Assembly: GCA_017311185.1 (NCBI GenBank)
Contig: JAESUZ010001757.1
Location: 1,054,001-1,118,000 of the forward strand
Direction: 5' to 3'
Source: Proteles cristata cristata
Taxonomy: Eukaryota > Chordata > Mammalia > Carnivora > Hyaenidae
Length of the DNA stretch: 64,000 nucleotides
Part shown: positions 10,203 to 22,085 of the stretch, piece after piece
Position numbering within the stretch: position 1 is the stretch's first letter
Layout: each line of letters begins with the position of its first letter
Translations under genes and position numbers: made by a program
The notes under the pieces: model-generated
Database searches by the model: none
The model's input: the letters and a program-made list of their open reading frames with translations, nothing else
Told to the model about the DNA's origin: nothing

Positions 10203-12379
10203 CTTGTCTTTTCTTTCATTGTGCCTTTCTAAGGGCACTGAGTTTTAATTTTGCCAAAGTCCATTTTATCAATGCTGTCTTTTATAATCCGTACTTTCTG
10301 TGACCTATCTAAGAAATCTTTGATTAGCTTAGTATCACAAATACTTTCTTCTCTAGGTTTACCTGGGAGTATTATTGCTTTTATATGAAGGTCTATAATC
10401 CATTTTGAGTTCATTTTTGCTTATAATTTGAGGTAAGGGTCAAGGTTAATTTTTTTTTTTTAATCTTCAGAGACATACATTTGTTTAAGAGACTATCCTT
10501 TCCACATTGAATTACCTTGGCACATTTATTGGAAACCAATTGATCATTTAAGTAGGGGTCTTTTTCTGGGTTCTGTTCCATTGATCTAATTGTCTATACT
10601 ATTACCATACTGTTCTGAATACTACAGCTTTGTAGTAAACTTTGAAATTGGGTAGTGTAAGTCCTCCAACTTTGTTATTAATTTTCAAAATTATTACTGC
10701 TCTTCTATACTTTTGCTTCTCCTTGTAAATTTCAGAAGTAGATTATTAACTTATTCAAACAAGCCTATTGGGACTTTCCTTAGTATTTCATTGAAAGGAT
10801 AATCAGGTTAGGGAGAACTGCTATCTTAACAATACTGAATTTTCTAATCCATGTATATGTGTATCTCTCCTTTAAGTCTGCTTTTATTTCTCTTAGCAAG
10901 GTTGCGTAGTTTATAGTGTAGAGGTCTTACTCATATTTTAATACATTTAACCCCAATTATTCTTATGCAATGAATAAAATATTTCTAATAAATTAAATAT
11001 TTTTATTTTGTTTTATTTTTTATATGAATTAAATATTTTAAAAAATTTGGCTGTTATCGCCAGTCTGTAGAAGTACAATAGCTGTGGTTTTTCTTGACTA
11101 CTATCCTGGGGAAGTCTCCAGTAAAATGTTGAATAAACACAGTGAAAGTAATCAGACATCCTTGCCTTTTTACCTCAAGAGAAAGCATTCTGTCTTTCAA
11201 TATTAAATATGCTGTGATCTGTAAGTATTCACAGTTGTTCTTAAACTGGATTTAGGAAGACTTTTTCATAATAGGTACTGAAATTTTTTGAAGTGCCATT
11301 TTTGCATTAATTGAAATAATCAGATTGTTTTGGTCTTTGTTAATGACAAAGCGCATTTATTTATTTTCAAGTGTTCAACCCCATTTGGTTGAAAGTACTA
11401 TCCTTTTTACATAGTTTTGGATTTCATTTGGCAAAATGGTGTTAAAAATAGTGTTAAAAATAGTGTTCACATGGCATATCAATGTGATGTTTTCTCTTGT
11501 GATGTCTTTTGTTTTAGGGTCAGGATAATGCTAGTTATCTTTTTAACAGTTAGCCTTGTTAACTATTGAATGTTTCCCTCTGCTTTCTAAAAGAATTTAT
11601 TTAGGATAGTCTTATTTCCTCATTAAACATTTAGTGAGAATCACTAGTGAAGACCTCTGGGTCTAGAATTTTCTTTGTGCAAATGTTGTTAATTTTGAAT
11701 TTTGTTTCTGTAAATAGTATAGAGCTATTTAAATTCTCAATCCCTTTTTAAGTTAGGTGTGGTAATTTATGTTTCTGAAGAATTTTTCTTATTTCATCTA
11801 AATTGTCATACTTATTGGTAAAAGCTGTGCCTAACATTATTTTATGATCTTTTAAAATATGACTAATTTTTATTTATTTATTTAAAATGTTTTCCAGTTT
11901 TATTAAGATATAATTGACATACAGCATTGTATTAGTTTAAGGTGTACAGCACCATGAAAAATAATTACCCCAAGAAGTTTAGTTAACATCCATTACTTCA
12001 CATAGTTACAATTTGTGTGTGTGTGTGTTTGCATGTGTTTGTGATAAGAACTTTTAAGATCTACATTCTTAGCATCTTTCAAATAGACAACACAGCACTG
12101 TTAACTATAGTCACTTTCTGTATATTACATCATCAGCACTTAATCATCTTATAATTGGAAGTTTGAAACTTTTTATCACCTTCATTACTCCCACCACGTT
12201 GGCAACCACCAGTTTGTTCTTTGTTTTTATGAAATTTTTTAAAGATTCTACATATAAATGTGATCATATACTATTTGTCTTTCTCTGTCTGACTTACTTC
12301 ACTTCACTTGATATTTTAAGATCCATCTATGTCATCAACATAAATAGTGGGATTTCCTTCTTTTTGTGGATAAATAATA

Positions 12380-12471
12380 TTCCAGTGTGTGTGTGTACTA
12401 TATTATATATATGGGATATATATAATATATATATGGGATATATGGTGTGTGTATATTTGGTATATGGTATG

Positions 12472-12505
<34 letters not shown>
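12380..12505. repeat. Compound (GT)/(TA)/(CA) microsatellite
   Basis: Short GT run, then TATA-rich segments with the unit 'gggatata' repeated, then an uninterrupted (AC) run of about 13 units near 12475-12504. It lies in the 3' UTR of the antisense L1. The 149-codon plus ORF crossing it is an L1-plus-microsatellite artefact. Confidence 0.9.
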
Positions 12506-12506
<1 letters not shown>

Positions 12507-13280
12507 TCTTTTCTTTGTCTGTTCATACATCAGTGGGCCCTTAGATTGTTTCCATGTCTTGGGTATTGTAAATAATGCTGCTATGAACATGGGGATACAG
12601 ACAGCTTTCTGAGATAGTGGTTTTGTTTATTTGGGTATATACACAGACGCGTGTTATTGAGTCATATGGTAGTTCTATTTTTAATTTTTCAAGAAATTTA
12701 CCTATTGTTCTTTGTAGTGGTTACAATGATTTAGAGTCCTGTCAACAGAACACAAGAGTTTTCTTTTCTCCACATCCTCACCAACACTTATCATCTCTTG
12801 TCTATTTTGACGATAACCATTCCAACAAGTGTGAAGTAATATCTCACTGTAGTTTTGTTTTGCAGTTTTAGAATATGGGATAATGTCCCATTTTTATGAG
12901 GTTGGCAATTTGTGACTTGTGTCATTTGGCTGGAGTTTTGTAAATTGCATTAATCTTTTCGAAGACCAACCTCTTTCTTCTTTTGTTCGTTTAATTTATA
13001 TTTCATTGATTTTTCTTCTTATCATTAGCATTTCTTTCCTTTGGCTTATTTTGGCTTCTGTCTTTGCTTCTTTTCCTAATATCACAAAGTTGAAATGTAG
13101 ATCTTTGATTTTTTAGATTGTGTCTTTTCTAAAAAAGTATTAAAAGTGATAAATTAAAAAAAAAAGAAAAAAGTGATAAATTTCCCTCTAGCCACTGTTT
13201 TAGCTGCAAAGTACAAATTTTGCTATATTTCCATTATCATTTAGCTCCAAATACTTTCTTTTTCATTATTTTTTTAACTT

Positions 13281-13480
13281 CTAAATATTTATTTTATTTT
13301 TGAGGGAAAGAGAGAGAGAGCACAAGCAACTGGGGGAGGGGCAGAGAGAGGGGGACAGAGAATCCAAAGCGCGCTCTGTGCTGACAACAGCAAGCCCAAT
13401 GTGGGGCTCAGATTCACAAACCGTGATCATAACCTGAGTAGAACTCAGGCACTTAACCCACTGAGCCACTCTGGCACCCT
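13281..13480 (-). mobile_element. Older CAN SINE inserted in L1
   Basis: Reverse copy with a diverged head (gagccactctggcaccct). Flanks acttctaaatattt upstream and acttccaaatattt downstream form a slightly diverged duplication. Confidence 0.9.
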
Positions 13481-15074
13481 ACTTCCAAATATTTTCTAAC
13501 TTTCCTGTGATTTTTTCTTTAATCCATGATTTACTTATTAAGATGTTTAATTTCCAAATATTTGGGGTTTTTTTTTCCTAGCTATCTTGATCCTATTGGT
13601 CTCTAATTTAATTCTGTCATACTTGGTATGATTTCATTATTTTGAAAATATGATTAGAACTTGTTTATGGTTGGGTATATTCTCCACCTTGGCAAACGCT
13701 CTATACCATGATATATTCGAAAAGATGCATTCTTGTATTCTTTCAAATGTCAGGCGTAGGGATCTATAAATATCCGTTAGGTCAAGATTGTTGAGAATCT
13801 TATAAAAATGTTCTATGTGTTCCTGATGTTTTTTGGTTAGCTGGGTTTTTTGTTGTTGTTCTTTTGTTTTAAGGGAAGCATTAAAACCTTCAACTATGAC
13901 TGCTATTACTGGGTAATTGTTATTTTGGTTTACAGTACTTGGAAATGCTGATATTAGGCACAAAAACGTTTATTACTGTTACATGTGTCTGATGAATTTG
14001 CTGATTTATCATTATGAAATGTCTCTATCTCTCGTGATATTTCTCTATACGTCTTTTAAAAATCTTATTTTAATTTTGAATGTGTTCTCTTTATTCCATT
14101 ATTTATAAGATTTTAATAAAGATTATCATTAACTCTTATTTTTAAATGTTTGGTAGAATCCATCAATGAAACCATATGGTACTGGGCTTTGGAGAATTTT
14201 GATTCCTAATTCAACTTTAATTCTTGTTATTGACCTAAGAATTTTCCTATTTTTTGGAAATTAAGATTCATGATTCTATCTTAGTAATTTGTGCATTTTT
14301 AAGAATTATCTGAATTTTTTCTATGTTATCTGATTTATTGGTACATAACTGTCTGTAGTAATCTGTTATCACACTCTGTATTTCTGTGGTTTTAGGTTGT
14401 ATTGTTTTCTCCTCCATTTCTCACTTTGGTTTTTGAGTCTTCTCTCTTCCTTTTTTTTCTTAGTTAACACAGTTAGTACATTGTCAATTTTGTTTATTTT
14501 CTTGGGAAAAACTTGTCATTACTTTCAATGTTATGTTATTGTTTATTCTGGCCTTTATTTTATTTATTTCTGGATGTTTTGTTGTTGTTAGTTCCTTCCT
14601 CCAATAAATTTTAGTTAAAATTAATCTTAAACCACTTGTTTTATAGCACAGCACATCCCTTGTATATTACAATATCATGTTATAAGGACACAGTTTATAG
14701 TTACCAAATAATAAACAGAGAATTATTCTGAAAAACATATTCTAATATAGCAGTTCCAACATTTTTATATATCTATCTTCATGGTACATCTCTTTTTTTT
14801 ATTCACTTTTCATTTCTTCTATATTTATATTTAAAGTGCAACTCTTATAGATAGCCTATATTTGGATCATGGTTTTTTTAACCATTCTGAGTATCTTTAT
14901 GTTTTAATTGAAGTGTTTAGAGCTTTAGTTTATTTATTAATATGTTTCTAATTGCCGGTGTCATTTTATTATTTAGTTTGTATTTGTCTTCTGTATTTTA
15001 TTCCTTTGTTCCCCTTTCCTGATTTTTTAAAATATTTTTTAGAGTTACATTTTATTTTTCCTATTGGCTTTTTA

Positions 15075-15323
15075 AAAACTTTTATTTATTTATTTATTTA
15101 TTTATTTAGAGAGAGAGAGAGAGAGAAACAACAGCAGGGGGGGGGCAGAGAGATAGGGAGAGAGAGGATTCCAAGTGGACTCTTTGCTGTCAGTGCAGAA
15201 CTCAGAACTCAAAGCAGTGAAGGGGGTCGAGAGGCGGCACTTGATCCTTCTAATCATGAGATCATGACCTAAGCTGAAATCAAGAGTCTGCAGCTTAACT
15301 GACTGAGTCACGCAGGCACCCCT
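15075..15323 (-). mobile_element. CAN SINE inserted in L1
   Basis: Reverse copy with an (ATTT)n tail, a GA tract and a gagtcacgcaggcacccc head. The duplication is cctattggctttttaa at 15059-15074 and cctactggctttttaa at 15324-15339. Confidence 0.92.
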
Positions 15324-15655
15324 CCTACTGGCTTTTTAAGCTACACATCTTTGTATTGTTCATGTTAGTGGTTGCTCTAGGAATTGAAATATATATATAT
15401 TTAAAATATATCTGAAATATATATATATATACCTAACTTGTCATAGTTCATGTACATTTATATGATAATGTCTGGTATAAAATGTGGAAAATGTACAACT
15501 GTATAAGGTCCATGTTGACATCTCCTGATCCTTTTTCTTATAGTTAATATATATACTATAGCTGAATATGTGTGCAAACTACACAAGATAATGATATATT
15601 TTGTTTTAAAAGGTCATACTGAGTATAAAGAAATTAAGATGAAGAAACAAATATC

Positions 15656-15880
15656 AGGGGCACCTGGGTGGCTCAGATGGGTGAAGTGTTCGACTTCAGC
15701 TCTGGTCATGATCTCGTGGTTCGTGAGTTCAAGCCCCACATTGGGCTCTGTGCTGACAGTTCAAAACCTGGAACCTACTTCAAATTCTGTCTGTCTGTAT
15801 GTCTCTCTCTCTCTCTCTCTCTCTGCCCCTCCCTCACTCACACTTTGTTTCTCAAGAATAAATAAACATTTAAAAACATT
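15656..15880 (+). mobile_element. CAN SINE, forward
   Basis: Head ggggcacctgggtggctcag, B-box region gttcgtgagttcaagcccca, a (CT)n tract near 15800-15822 and tail aagaataaataaacattt. Confidence 0.92.
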
Positions 15881-15894
15881 AAAATAAACCAAAA

Positions 15895-16560
15895 ATAAAG
15901 TCTTTTCTGTTTACTCAGACTAATGCTCTTTTGTGACCATTTCTGATGCTCTTCATTCTTCTCCAGGGATTCAAGTTTCCATCTCCTGTCATGTGTTTTC
16001 CTTCAGCCTCAGAACTACTTTTAACATTTCTTACAGTGAAAATCTACTTGCACCATGTACCCTTAGTTTCCTTTTATATGAAAATGTCTTTATTTCTCCT
16101 TCATTACTAGAAAGATATGGAATTTTGGATAGACAATTTTATTTTTTTCCTTCAACACTTTAAAGATGTTGTCTCACTCTCTTGAATGGTTGGAATAATT
16201 CAGTTCTAGTCTCTTAGCAGGAAACGATAATTACGCCATGTGACAGAGGTGCTAATTATCCCTACAGTGGCAATCATACTTCGTTATATAAATGTATCAA
16301 GTTAACATGTTGTACCCCCTAAATTTTCACAATGTTATACCTCAAATATATTTCAGTTAAAATAAAAAGATGTTTCACTCTCTGCTGGCCTCCATGGTTT
16401 CTCACAGATATCAGCTATTAATCAAATTATTGTTATCTCACATGTAAAGTGTTACTTTTCTCTTGCCACTTTCTATATTGGCTTTTTATTTTTGGCTTTC
16501 AACACTTTGACTGTAGTGATACCTGCTTCTGCAAGACTGGCTTTGGAAAGAAATGAAGTT
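15895..16560 (-). mobile_element. Old LINE-1 fragment, antisense
   Basis: Antisense L1 stretches are recognisable: 'ttacagtgaaaatctacttg', 'gaaaatgtctttatttctcc', 'caacactttaaagatgttgt' and, after the nested insertion, 'ctctgctggcctccatggtt'. The text continues across a small nested L1 at 16183-16370. Confidence 0.75.
16183..16370 (+). mobile_element. 5'-truncated carnivore LINE-1 3' end nested in older L1
   Basis: A plus-oriented L1 tail ('gtgacagaggtgctaattat', 'aatgtatcaagttaacatgt', 'ttcagttaaaataaaaag') sits inside the antisense L1. The flanks agatgttgtctcactctc (ending about 16182) and agatgtttcactctctgc (from about 16368) look like its target-site duplication. Confidence 0.65.
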
Positions 16561-16929
16561 TTTGCTAAATAACAGCCATTATTGACTCCTTTACTAGCTA
16601 GAAAATAAAACATATAAGGTGAGGTCAGGTTTCAAAGGAGAATTTTATTAAAACTTTAAAAAGCAGGTGATCTAAATGCTATTTAAATTGTCCAAAGCAA
16701 AATTCTTTGTATGAAATGAATGTGATTTTGATATCAAAATCTGATTTAAAGTTTACATAAAAAAGAAAACTATAGTTCAGTATCACATATGATTACAACC
16801 AGAATCCAACAATACATTAAAAAAAATCAACACCATCATAACCATCATGGAGTTTTACTCTATGAATACTCAACATCAGGAAGTCAATTAAAATAATTTG
16901 TCAACTTTAATAAAATTTCGTGGAAAAAT
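16561..16929. other. AT-rich stretch, possibly degraded L1
   Basis: No confident assignment. It precedes a plus-oriented L1 3' end and may be its degraded ORF2 part. Confidence 0.35.
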
Positions 16930-17709
16930 TCACAAGTCATTTCTGCAAATATTAAAAAGATATTTACACTTGTTTGTAGCAGCATTATTTTCTATAGTCA
17001 AGATATGAAAGCAGCCCATGTGCCTATCAATCAAAGAATGGATAAAGAGAATGTGGTACATATATGCAATGAAATATTATTCAGACATAAAGAAGAATGA
17101 AATCTTGCCATTTGCAACCAAATGGGTAGAGCTAGAGAGTATAATGTCATGTGAAGTAAGTCAGTCAGAGAAAGACAAATACCATGTGATTTCACTAATA
17201 TGTGGAATTTAAGAAGCAAACAAATAAAAGGAAAAAAGAGAAACAGAGAAAGAGATAAACCAAGAAAACAGACTCTTGACTGTAGAGAAAACATTAATGA
17301 TTTCAGAGGGGAGGGGAGGGGGGAATGTATGGAATAAGTGATTGGGATTAAAAAGTACACTTATCTCGGGGCGCCTGGGTGGCTTAGTAGGTTAAGCGTC
17401 CGACTTTCGCTTAGGTCATGATCTCGCGGTTCGTGGGTTCGAGCCCCGCGTCGGGCTCTGTGCTGACTGCCAGCTCGGAGCCTGGAGCCTGTGTCAGTCT
17501 GTGACTCCCTCTCTCTCTGACCCTCCCCTGTTCACGCTTTCTCTCTCTCTCTTAGATAAAATAAAAATATTTTAAAAAAAAGAAAAAAGTACACTTATCT
17601 TGATGAACACTGAGTAATGTATAGAATTGTTTAAAGATTATATCATACACCTGAAATTAATATACCACTGTACTAACTAATTGGAATTAAAATAAAAACT
17701 TTAAAAAAA
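16930..17709 (+). mobile_element. Carnivore LINE-1 3' end, plus strand
   Basis: Contains the ORF2 C-terminal region ('agcagcattattttctatag', 'cattgaatggataaag'-like, 'gtgatttcactaatatgtgg'), a G-rich 3' UTR tract (gaggggaggggaggggggaa near 17306) and a poly-A end at about 17709. Split by a young SINE at 17367-17583. Confidence 0.88.
17367..17583 (+). mobile_element. Young CAN SINE inserted in L1
   Basis: Forward full-length copy of the young type (ttcgcttaggtcatgatctc, gcgggttcgagccccgcgtc-like head). Perfect 17-bp duplication aaaaagtacacttatct at 17350-17366 and 17584-17600. Confidence 0.97.
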
Positions 17710-17714
17710 GGGCA

Positions 17715-20265
17715 TCAGACAATACCAGGTTAATAAAAAGATATTTAATGCAATGTAATACCCTTTTTTGATTTTTAAAATTCAACACAATGAAACTTGA
17801 TAAATAATTTCTTAGTATGAAAAATATATTTGTATATAAAGGTCAGAACACTAGAATGTCCTTTGTACCACTAATATTTAATTGGAGGCATTAACTTCTG
17901 GCAAGGTAAGAGAAGAAATGCAGTGGTATAAGAATTGAAAATGGGGGCGCCTGGGTGGCTCAGTCTGTTAAGCGTACGACTTCTGCTCAGGTCATGATCT
18001 AAGGTTCGTGGGTTCGAGCCCCGCGTCAGGCTCTGTGCTGGCGGCTAGCTCAGACCCTGGAGCCTACTTCAGATTCTGTGTCTCCCTCTCTCTCTACCTT
18101 CCCCTGTTCATACTGCCTCTCTCTCTCAGAAATAAATAAAACATTAAAAATTTAAGAAAAAAGAATTGAAAATGAAGAGGTAAGACTATAACTATTTACA
18201 AATTATATAATTGTATATGACTTTTCTCTCATAAAACACATAAGATAATTCACTGAGAAAACTACCACAATTTAAGACAATATAGTTAAGTAGCAGGATT
18301 TAAATTAATGTACAGAAATCAACAGACTTCACGTTTTAAACAATATCCAGAAAAAAAGATATTTTTGCCATTGATTACAATTGCAATAGCAATCAAAGGG
18401 AAAAAAAGGTAAAATATCTAGGAACAAACTTATTCTGAAATAGGCAACCATGCATGAGGAAAACTTTAATACACTCCTGAAAGGAAAAAAAGTACAGTTA
18501 AACAAGTGGAAATATAGATCATGTTCCTTGATACAAGGACTCAATGATATTATAATATTTGTTCTAATTCAATAAGTTTAATAATTCTCTAAGCAAAAAT
18601 ATCCAGGAAAACTTGGAAACTTTCAGATATTAAACTATAATGTGAGACCTCATTCATTGATTATGACATTATAGTATCAACCTTTGAATAGACAGGCCAG
18701 TGGGACAGAGTAGAAATTCACAAAATAGATAGGCACAAACACATGTGGGAACTTGAATTGGGAGCATCTTAAATCATTTTTAATAAAATAGCATACAGGC
18801 GATTAGGTAAGGTAATATGGATCCATCATGCATACCATATTTCAGGTTAAATGCCAAATGGATCAAATATTTAGATAGAAAAAAATGAAACCAAGTAAAA
18901 ACTACAAGAAAATGTAATTAAATTTCTATATAACAGCATGGTGAAGAAGACCTTTTTATCTATGATTGGAATTCCAAACTTAAAGAAAAAATAATGATAA
19001 AATCAAATATATAAAAATAAGACAATTTAAGCATTCCTGGGGAAAATAAGCAAAAGACAAAGAAAAGCTGGTCAAAAATATGGCAATTCATAAACAAAGA
19101 CTCATTTCTTTTATACATAATAACTCCTAGGAATCAATATTTAAAAATCACCAATAATAGAAATGGGCAAACAACATGGACAAACAGTTCATAGAAAAAT
19201 AAATTCAGATGTCCCGTAAAGATATGACAGTATATTGTCATACTCATGATAAGAGATCAGATATTAAGTCTACTCTTAGATAACATTTATTTTTTCTTAG
19301 ATTGGCCAAATCTAGAAGCTTGACACACATTCCTTTGACAAGGTTGTAGAGAAACAGGTACTCTTGCACATTACCTGAGGGAGAATAAAATACTACAGCT
19401 CTTAAAGAAGGGAGATTGGAAACATCTATCAACATTACTGATGCGTTTTCTCTTAAGCCAGGAACACCAGCTCTCAGAATCTAGCCTTTAGTCACACTTG
19501 TGCACAGTGTATATGCAGAAGGATGCTGCTTGCAGCACTGTTTGCAATAGAAAAGACTGCATAGCAACCAGGAGACTGGTTGAATAAAATCTAAAAGATT
19601 GACTCAAAGAAAAAGAAAACACTAATTTGAAAAGATACATGCACCATCCTGCTTATTGCAGCATTATTTACAATAGCTAAGTTATGGAAAAACCTCCAGT
19701 ATCCATGGATAGATGAAGGGATAAAGCAGATGGGGTGTATATCTATGTATAATGGAATTAATATTCAGCCATGAAATAATAAAACCTTGTCACTTGTAAC
19801 AGCATGGATGGACCTGGAAGGTCCTATTCTGAGTGAAATAAGTCAAAGAAAGCCAAATACCATGCGATTTCACTTACATGTGGAATCCAAAAAACAAAAC
19901 AAAACAAAACAAATGAATAAATAAACAAAAAACAAACAGAAACAGACTCATAAATACAGAGAACAAACTGATGGTTGCTAGAGAGGGGCAGAGGGATATG
20001 GGTAAAATAGGTGAAGGGGATTAAGAGGTACAATGTCAAGTTATAAAATAATTAATTTATGGAGATGAAAAGTACAGGACAGAGAATATAGTCAATAATA
20101 TTGTAATAATATTGTATGGTGACAGATGGTGACTGCACTTACTGTGACAAGCACTGAATCATGTATAGAATTGTCAGATTGTTAGATTGTACACTTGAAA
20201 CTAATATAACATTGTATGTCAACTATATTTCAATAATTGATATTAAAAAATAACCCCCTCGATCA
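17715..20265 (+). mobile_element. LINE-1 fragment: ORF2 3' part and 3' UTR
   Basis: ORF2-derived stretches begin near 17.8 kb ('gaagaggtaagactataact', 'aggaacaaacttattct') and continue to the C-terminal region ('ttatttacaatagctaag', 'tgagtgaaataagtcaaag') and the carnivore L1 3' UTR ending in ttgatattaaaaaat near 20250. Many stops and frameshifts. A (CAAAA)n run is at about 19889-19912 and a SINE splits the ORF2 part. Confidence 0.88.
17944..18160 (+). mobile_element. CAN SINE inserted in L1 ORF2 remnant
   Basis: Forward full-length copy. Perfect 14-bp duplication aagaattgaaaatg at 17930-17943 and 18161-18174. The duplicated bases are themselves L1 ORF2 sequence. Confidence 0.96.
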
Positions 20266-20520
20266 TTGCTTATTATTATATTATTCATATATTGGAATAC
20301 CAAGCAGCTATCAAAAATAAGACAGATTCTATATACTGCTATGAAGAAATCTCTACACTATATTGTTAAGTGAAAAACAAGCAAGGTGTAGAACAGTAAA
20401 CTCTATCTTTTCAAATAAGAAAGAGGTATGGGAATATTCATTGTGCATAATGAAACAATATAAAGATAAACAGAAATTCAGTAATGAGTTAAAGTGGGCA
20501 AGGAGGGCAGGGGTAGGTGG
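20266..20520 (+). mobile_element. Older L1-like 3' fragment
   Basis: Resembles an L1M 3' end ('ggaataccaagcagctatca', 'ctatattgttaagtgaaaaa', 'cataatgaaacaatataaag'). It is more diverged than the adjacent L1. Confidence 0.5.
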
Positions 20521-20547
20521 GGACAGGAGAGAGCAACATCATTCAGT

Positions 20548-20732
20548 GTACCTTATATATTTATTTTGGGGAGAGTCCAAGGGGGAGGGACAGAGAGAGG
20601 GAGACAGAGGATTGGAAGAGGGGTCTGCACTGACAGGCTGACATCTAGATGTGGGGCTCAAAATCATGAACTGTGAGATCATGACCTGAGCTGAAGTCAG
20701 CTACTCTATTCACTGAGCCACCCAGGTGCCCC
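20548..20732 (-). mobile_element. Older CAN SINE
   Basis: Reverse copy with tail tatttattttgggg, a shortened body and head gagccacccaggtgcccc. It lies about 115 bp from the exon-like segment at 20848. Confidence 0.9.
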
Positions 20733-20847
20733 CAAATACATTTTTTAGAGCCATGTTCCCAAAAAAATTTTTTGAAGAAGAATCTGGTAACATATACAAG
20801 CTTCTTCCTATGGTTTTATGGGGTGGTGGCATGAGGGGAAATCTCAC

Positions 20848-21137
20848 CTGCCAGGAAGGTGGGGCAGGGTGTGGTGGCCAGTGTTCGCAGGGCACCAAGC
20901 CATTCAGAACAATCTGAGCATTAGCCCAGTTTATCTTGGCCTCAAGCATGGCCTGATTCCACTCATTGTCTTGGTTCTCTATGGTGGTTACTCGGGTCAT
21001 GGAATCGCCTCGGGAAAAGAAGTCATAGGTTATCCAGACCCGCTTCCTCTCTGTGTAACCTGGTCCTGTGAAGGTCTCAGGGAAAAATTAGCAAGTGTTT
21101 CCACCACTTTTCTTTGAAAGGCCTTTCTATAATTACC
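20848..21137 (-). pseudogene. Exon-like minus-strand segment(s), gene not recognised
   Basis: On the minus strand an open stretch starting near 21075 reads TFTGPGYTERKRVW, then ITYDFFSRGDSMTRVTTIEN, and later EWNQAMLEAKINWANAQI. It ends ...PHPAPPSWQ at a strong donor-like site (CAG followed by gtgaga at 20842-20847). Two acceptors are possible: after cttcacag (exon start 21065) or after ttttccctgag (start about 21074), with a tgctaat branch-like motif upstream. A second open segment upstream (MEFGNPNLDEVQ...LPEREK, ending at 21137 with AAG|gtaatt) would join in phase 0 to the second acceptor, leaving an intron of only about 60 bp. Residue composition looks protein-like, unlike other ORFs here. 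I do not recognise the family. It could be a real exon, a decayed exon or chance; no flanking exons were found. Confidence 0.35.
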
Positions 21138-21329
21138 TTTTCTCTCTCAGGAAGACCGTTCCTTTGCACCTCATCTAAATTTGGGTTTCCGAATTCCATT
21201 GCATATTTTATGAAAATAGTTTGGACAATGCAAATAATTATACTTTCTGCTGGTGTTTCAAGGAGGAAAAGATTCTGAAATGATTTCTCTACCCAGAGCC
21301 GAAGTTGGATATGGAGACACACCCACAAG

Positions 21330-21950
21330 CACTTCCCCTGGTAATCTCAGGGACACCGAGCAGCGGGTCTGCTAACATTGTGCTTCTGAAAGCATATTGA
21401 TCTTTCTGGGCAATGGGACTGAAGAATCACTAGTTCTGGAGTCTTCCTTCAGCATTGAGCCCAGCATCACCTCTCCTTTCTTACCCACAGCTGTAGAGAG
21501 CCTCCTTAGAGTTGACAAAGCAACAGCTGTCCCAGCACCAGGAAGCAGATGTCCCTGGTGCCAGATAAAAGTGCCATCTGCCCGAACTCAAGCCATGCAG
21601 CATAGAGAAGAGGGACTCCCAAGGACAGCCATCCCACATCTCCTCCTCTCTCTGTGCCATTGCTTTGAGGGTAACATGAATAACATATTTATGTCACCTG
21701 TGCAAGTCTAGAGGCAATCGGTTAAGGTGACTCCCGTGTGACAGGCAGAGAGAGGCCAGCAGTGTTATTTTTACGAATGATCTCTCTGAACATATGAGCA
21801 GAGGAATGGAGGTTCTCCCCTAAGCAATTGGATATCGGACCAAGAGAGTAAACAGGGAAGGGCAATGAAAACACATGTCCAGGTACACAAGGTCCCTCTG
21901 CATCTTGGTCGCTGTGACCTCGAGGTCCTTGCCACTGGCAATGGGGGCTA
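21330..21950. other. Unique sequence
   Basis: No repeat or gene assigned. A 104-codon plus frame at 21397-21711 has no domain or splice support. Confidence 0.4.
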
Positions 21951-21954
21951 TAGC

Positions 21955-22085
21955 CCAGCAGCCTTGGTATGAGCAGGGAGCTTGTAAGAAATGCAGAGTT
22001 GTGGGCCCTCCTCTGATCTGCTGAATCAGAATCTGCATTTCAGCAGGACCCCTAGAGATTCGCATGCATCTTGAAGATGGAGAAG
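21955..22085. mobile_element. MER5A-like hAT-Charlie remnant
   Basis: Contains agaaatgcagagttgtgggc, ctgaatcagaatctgcattt and cctagagattcgcatgca, the typical central part of the palindrome-like MER5A element. Confidence 0.65.

Larger units (their letters stand above)
8870..11870 (-). mobile_element. LINE-1 remnant, 3' end to ORF2, antisense
   Basis: The plus strand reads as antisense L1. From the 3' end at about 8890, successive recognisable stretches are 'aataatgctgctgaaaca', 'ggaatgggattgctgagtca', 'gcacttgatattgtcagtc', 'tttccctgatgactaaag', 'ttgttccattgatct'-like and 'gtcctccaactttgtt'. It is interrupted by SINEs at 9337-9508 and 9983-10202, and no intact ORF remains. The inner boundary near 11870 is approximate. 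Confidence 0.85.
11880..15640 (-). mobile_element. Second LINE-1 remnant, 3' UTR to ORF2, antisense
   Basis: A new L1 3' end starts at about 11885 (antisense of the carnivore L1 tail: 'tattaagatataattgacat', 'agtttaaggtgtacagcacc'). It runs through 'aataatgctgctatgaac', 'tgaagtaatatctcactgt' and ORF2 antisense to about 15.6 kb. It contains a compound TA/CA microsatellite and SINEs at 13281-13480 and 15075-15323. Frames are broken throughout. Confidence 0.85.

Noticed and set aside
12163..12612. 149-codon plus ORF with Thr-His repeats
   Set aside because: Antisense L1 3' UTR plus the (CA)n microsatellite.
17370..17480. tRNA-like A and B box sequences
   Set aside because: They belong to the tRNA-derived heads of CAN SINEs, seen in about 30 places; none is an intact tRNA gene.
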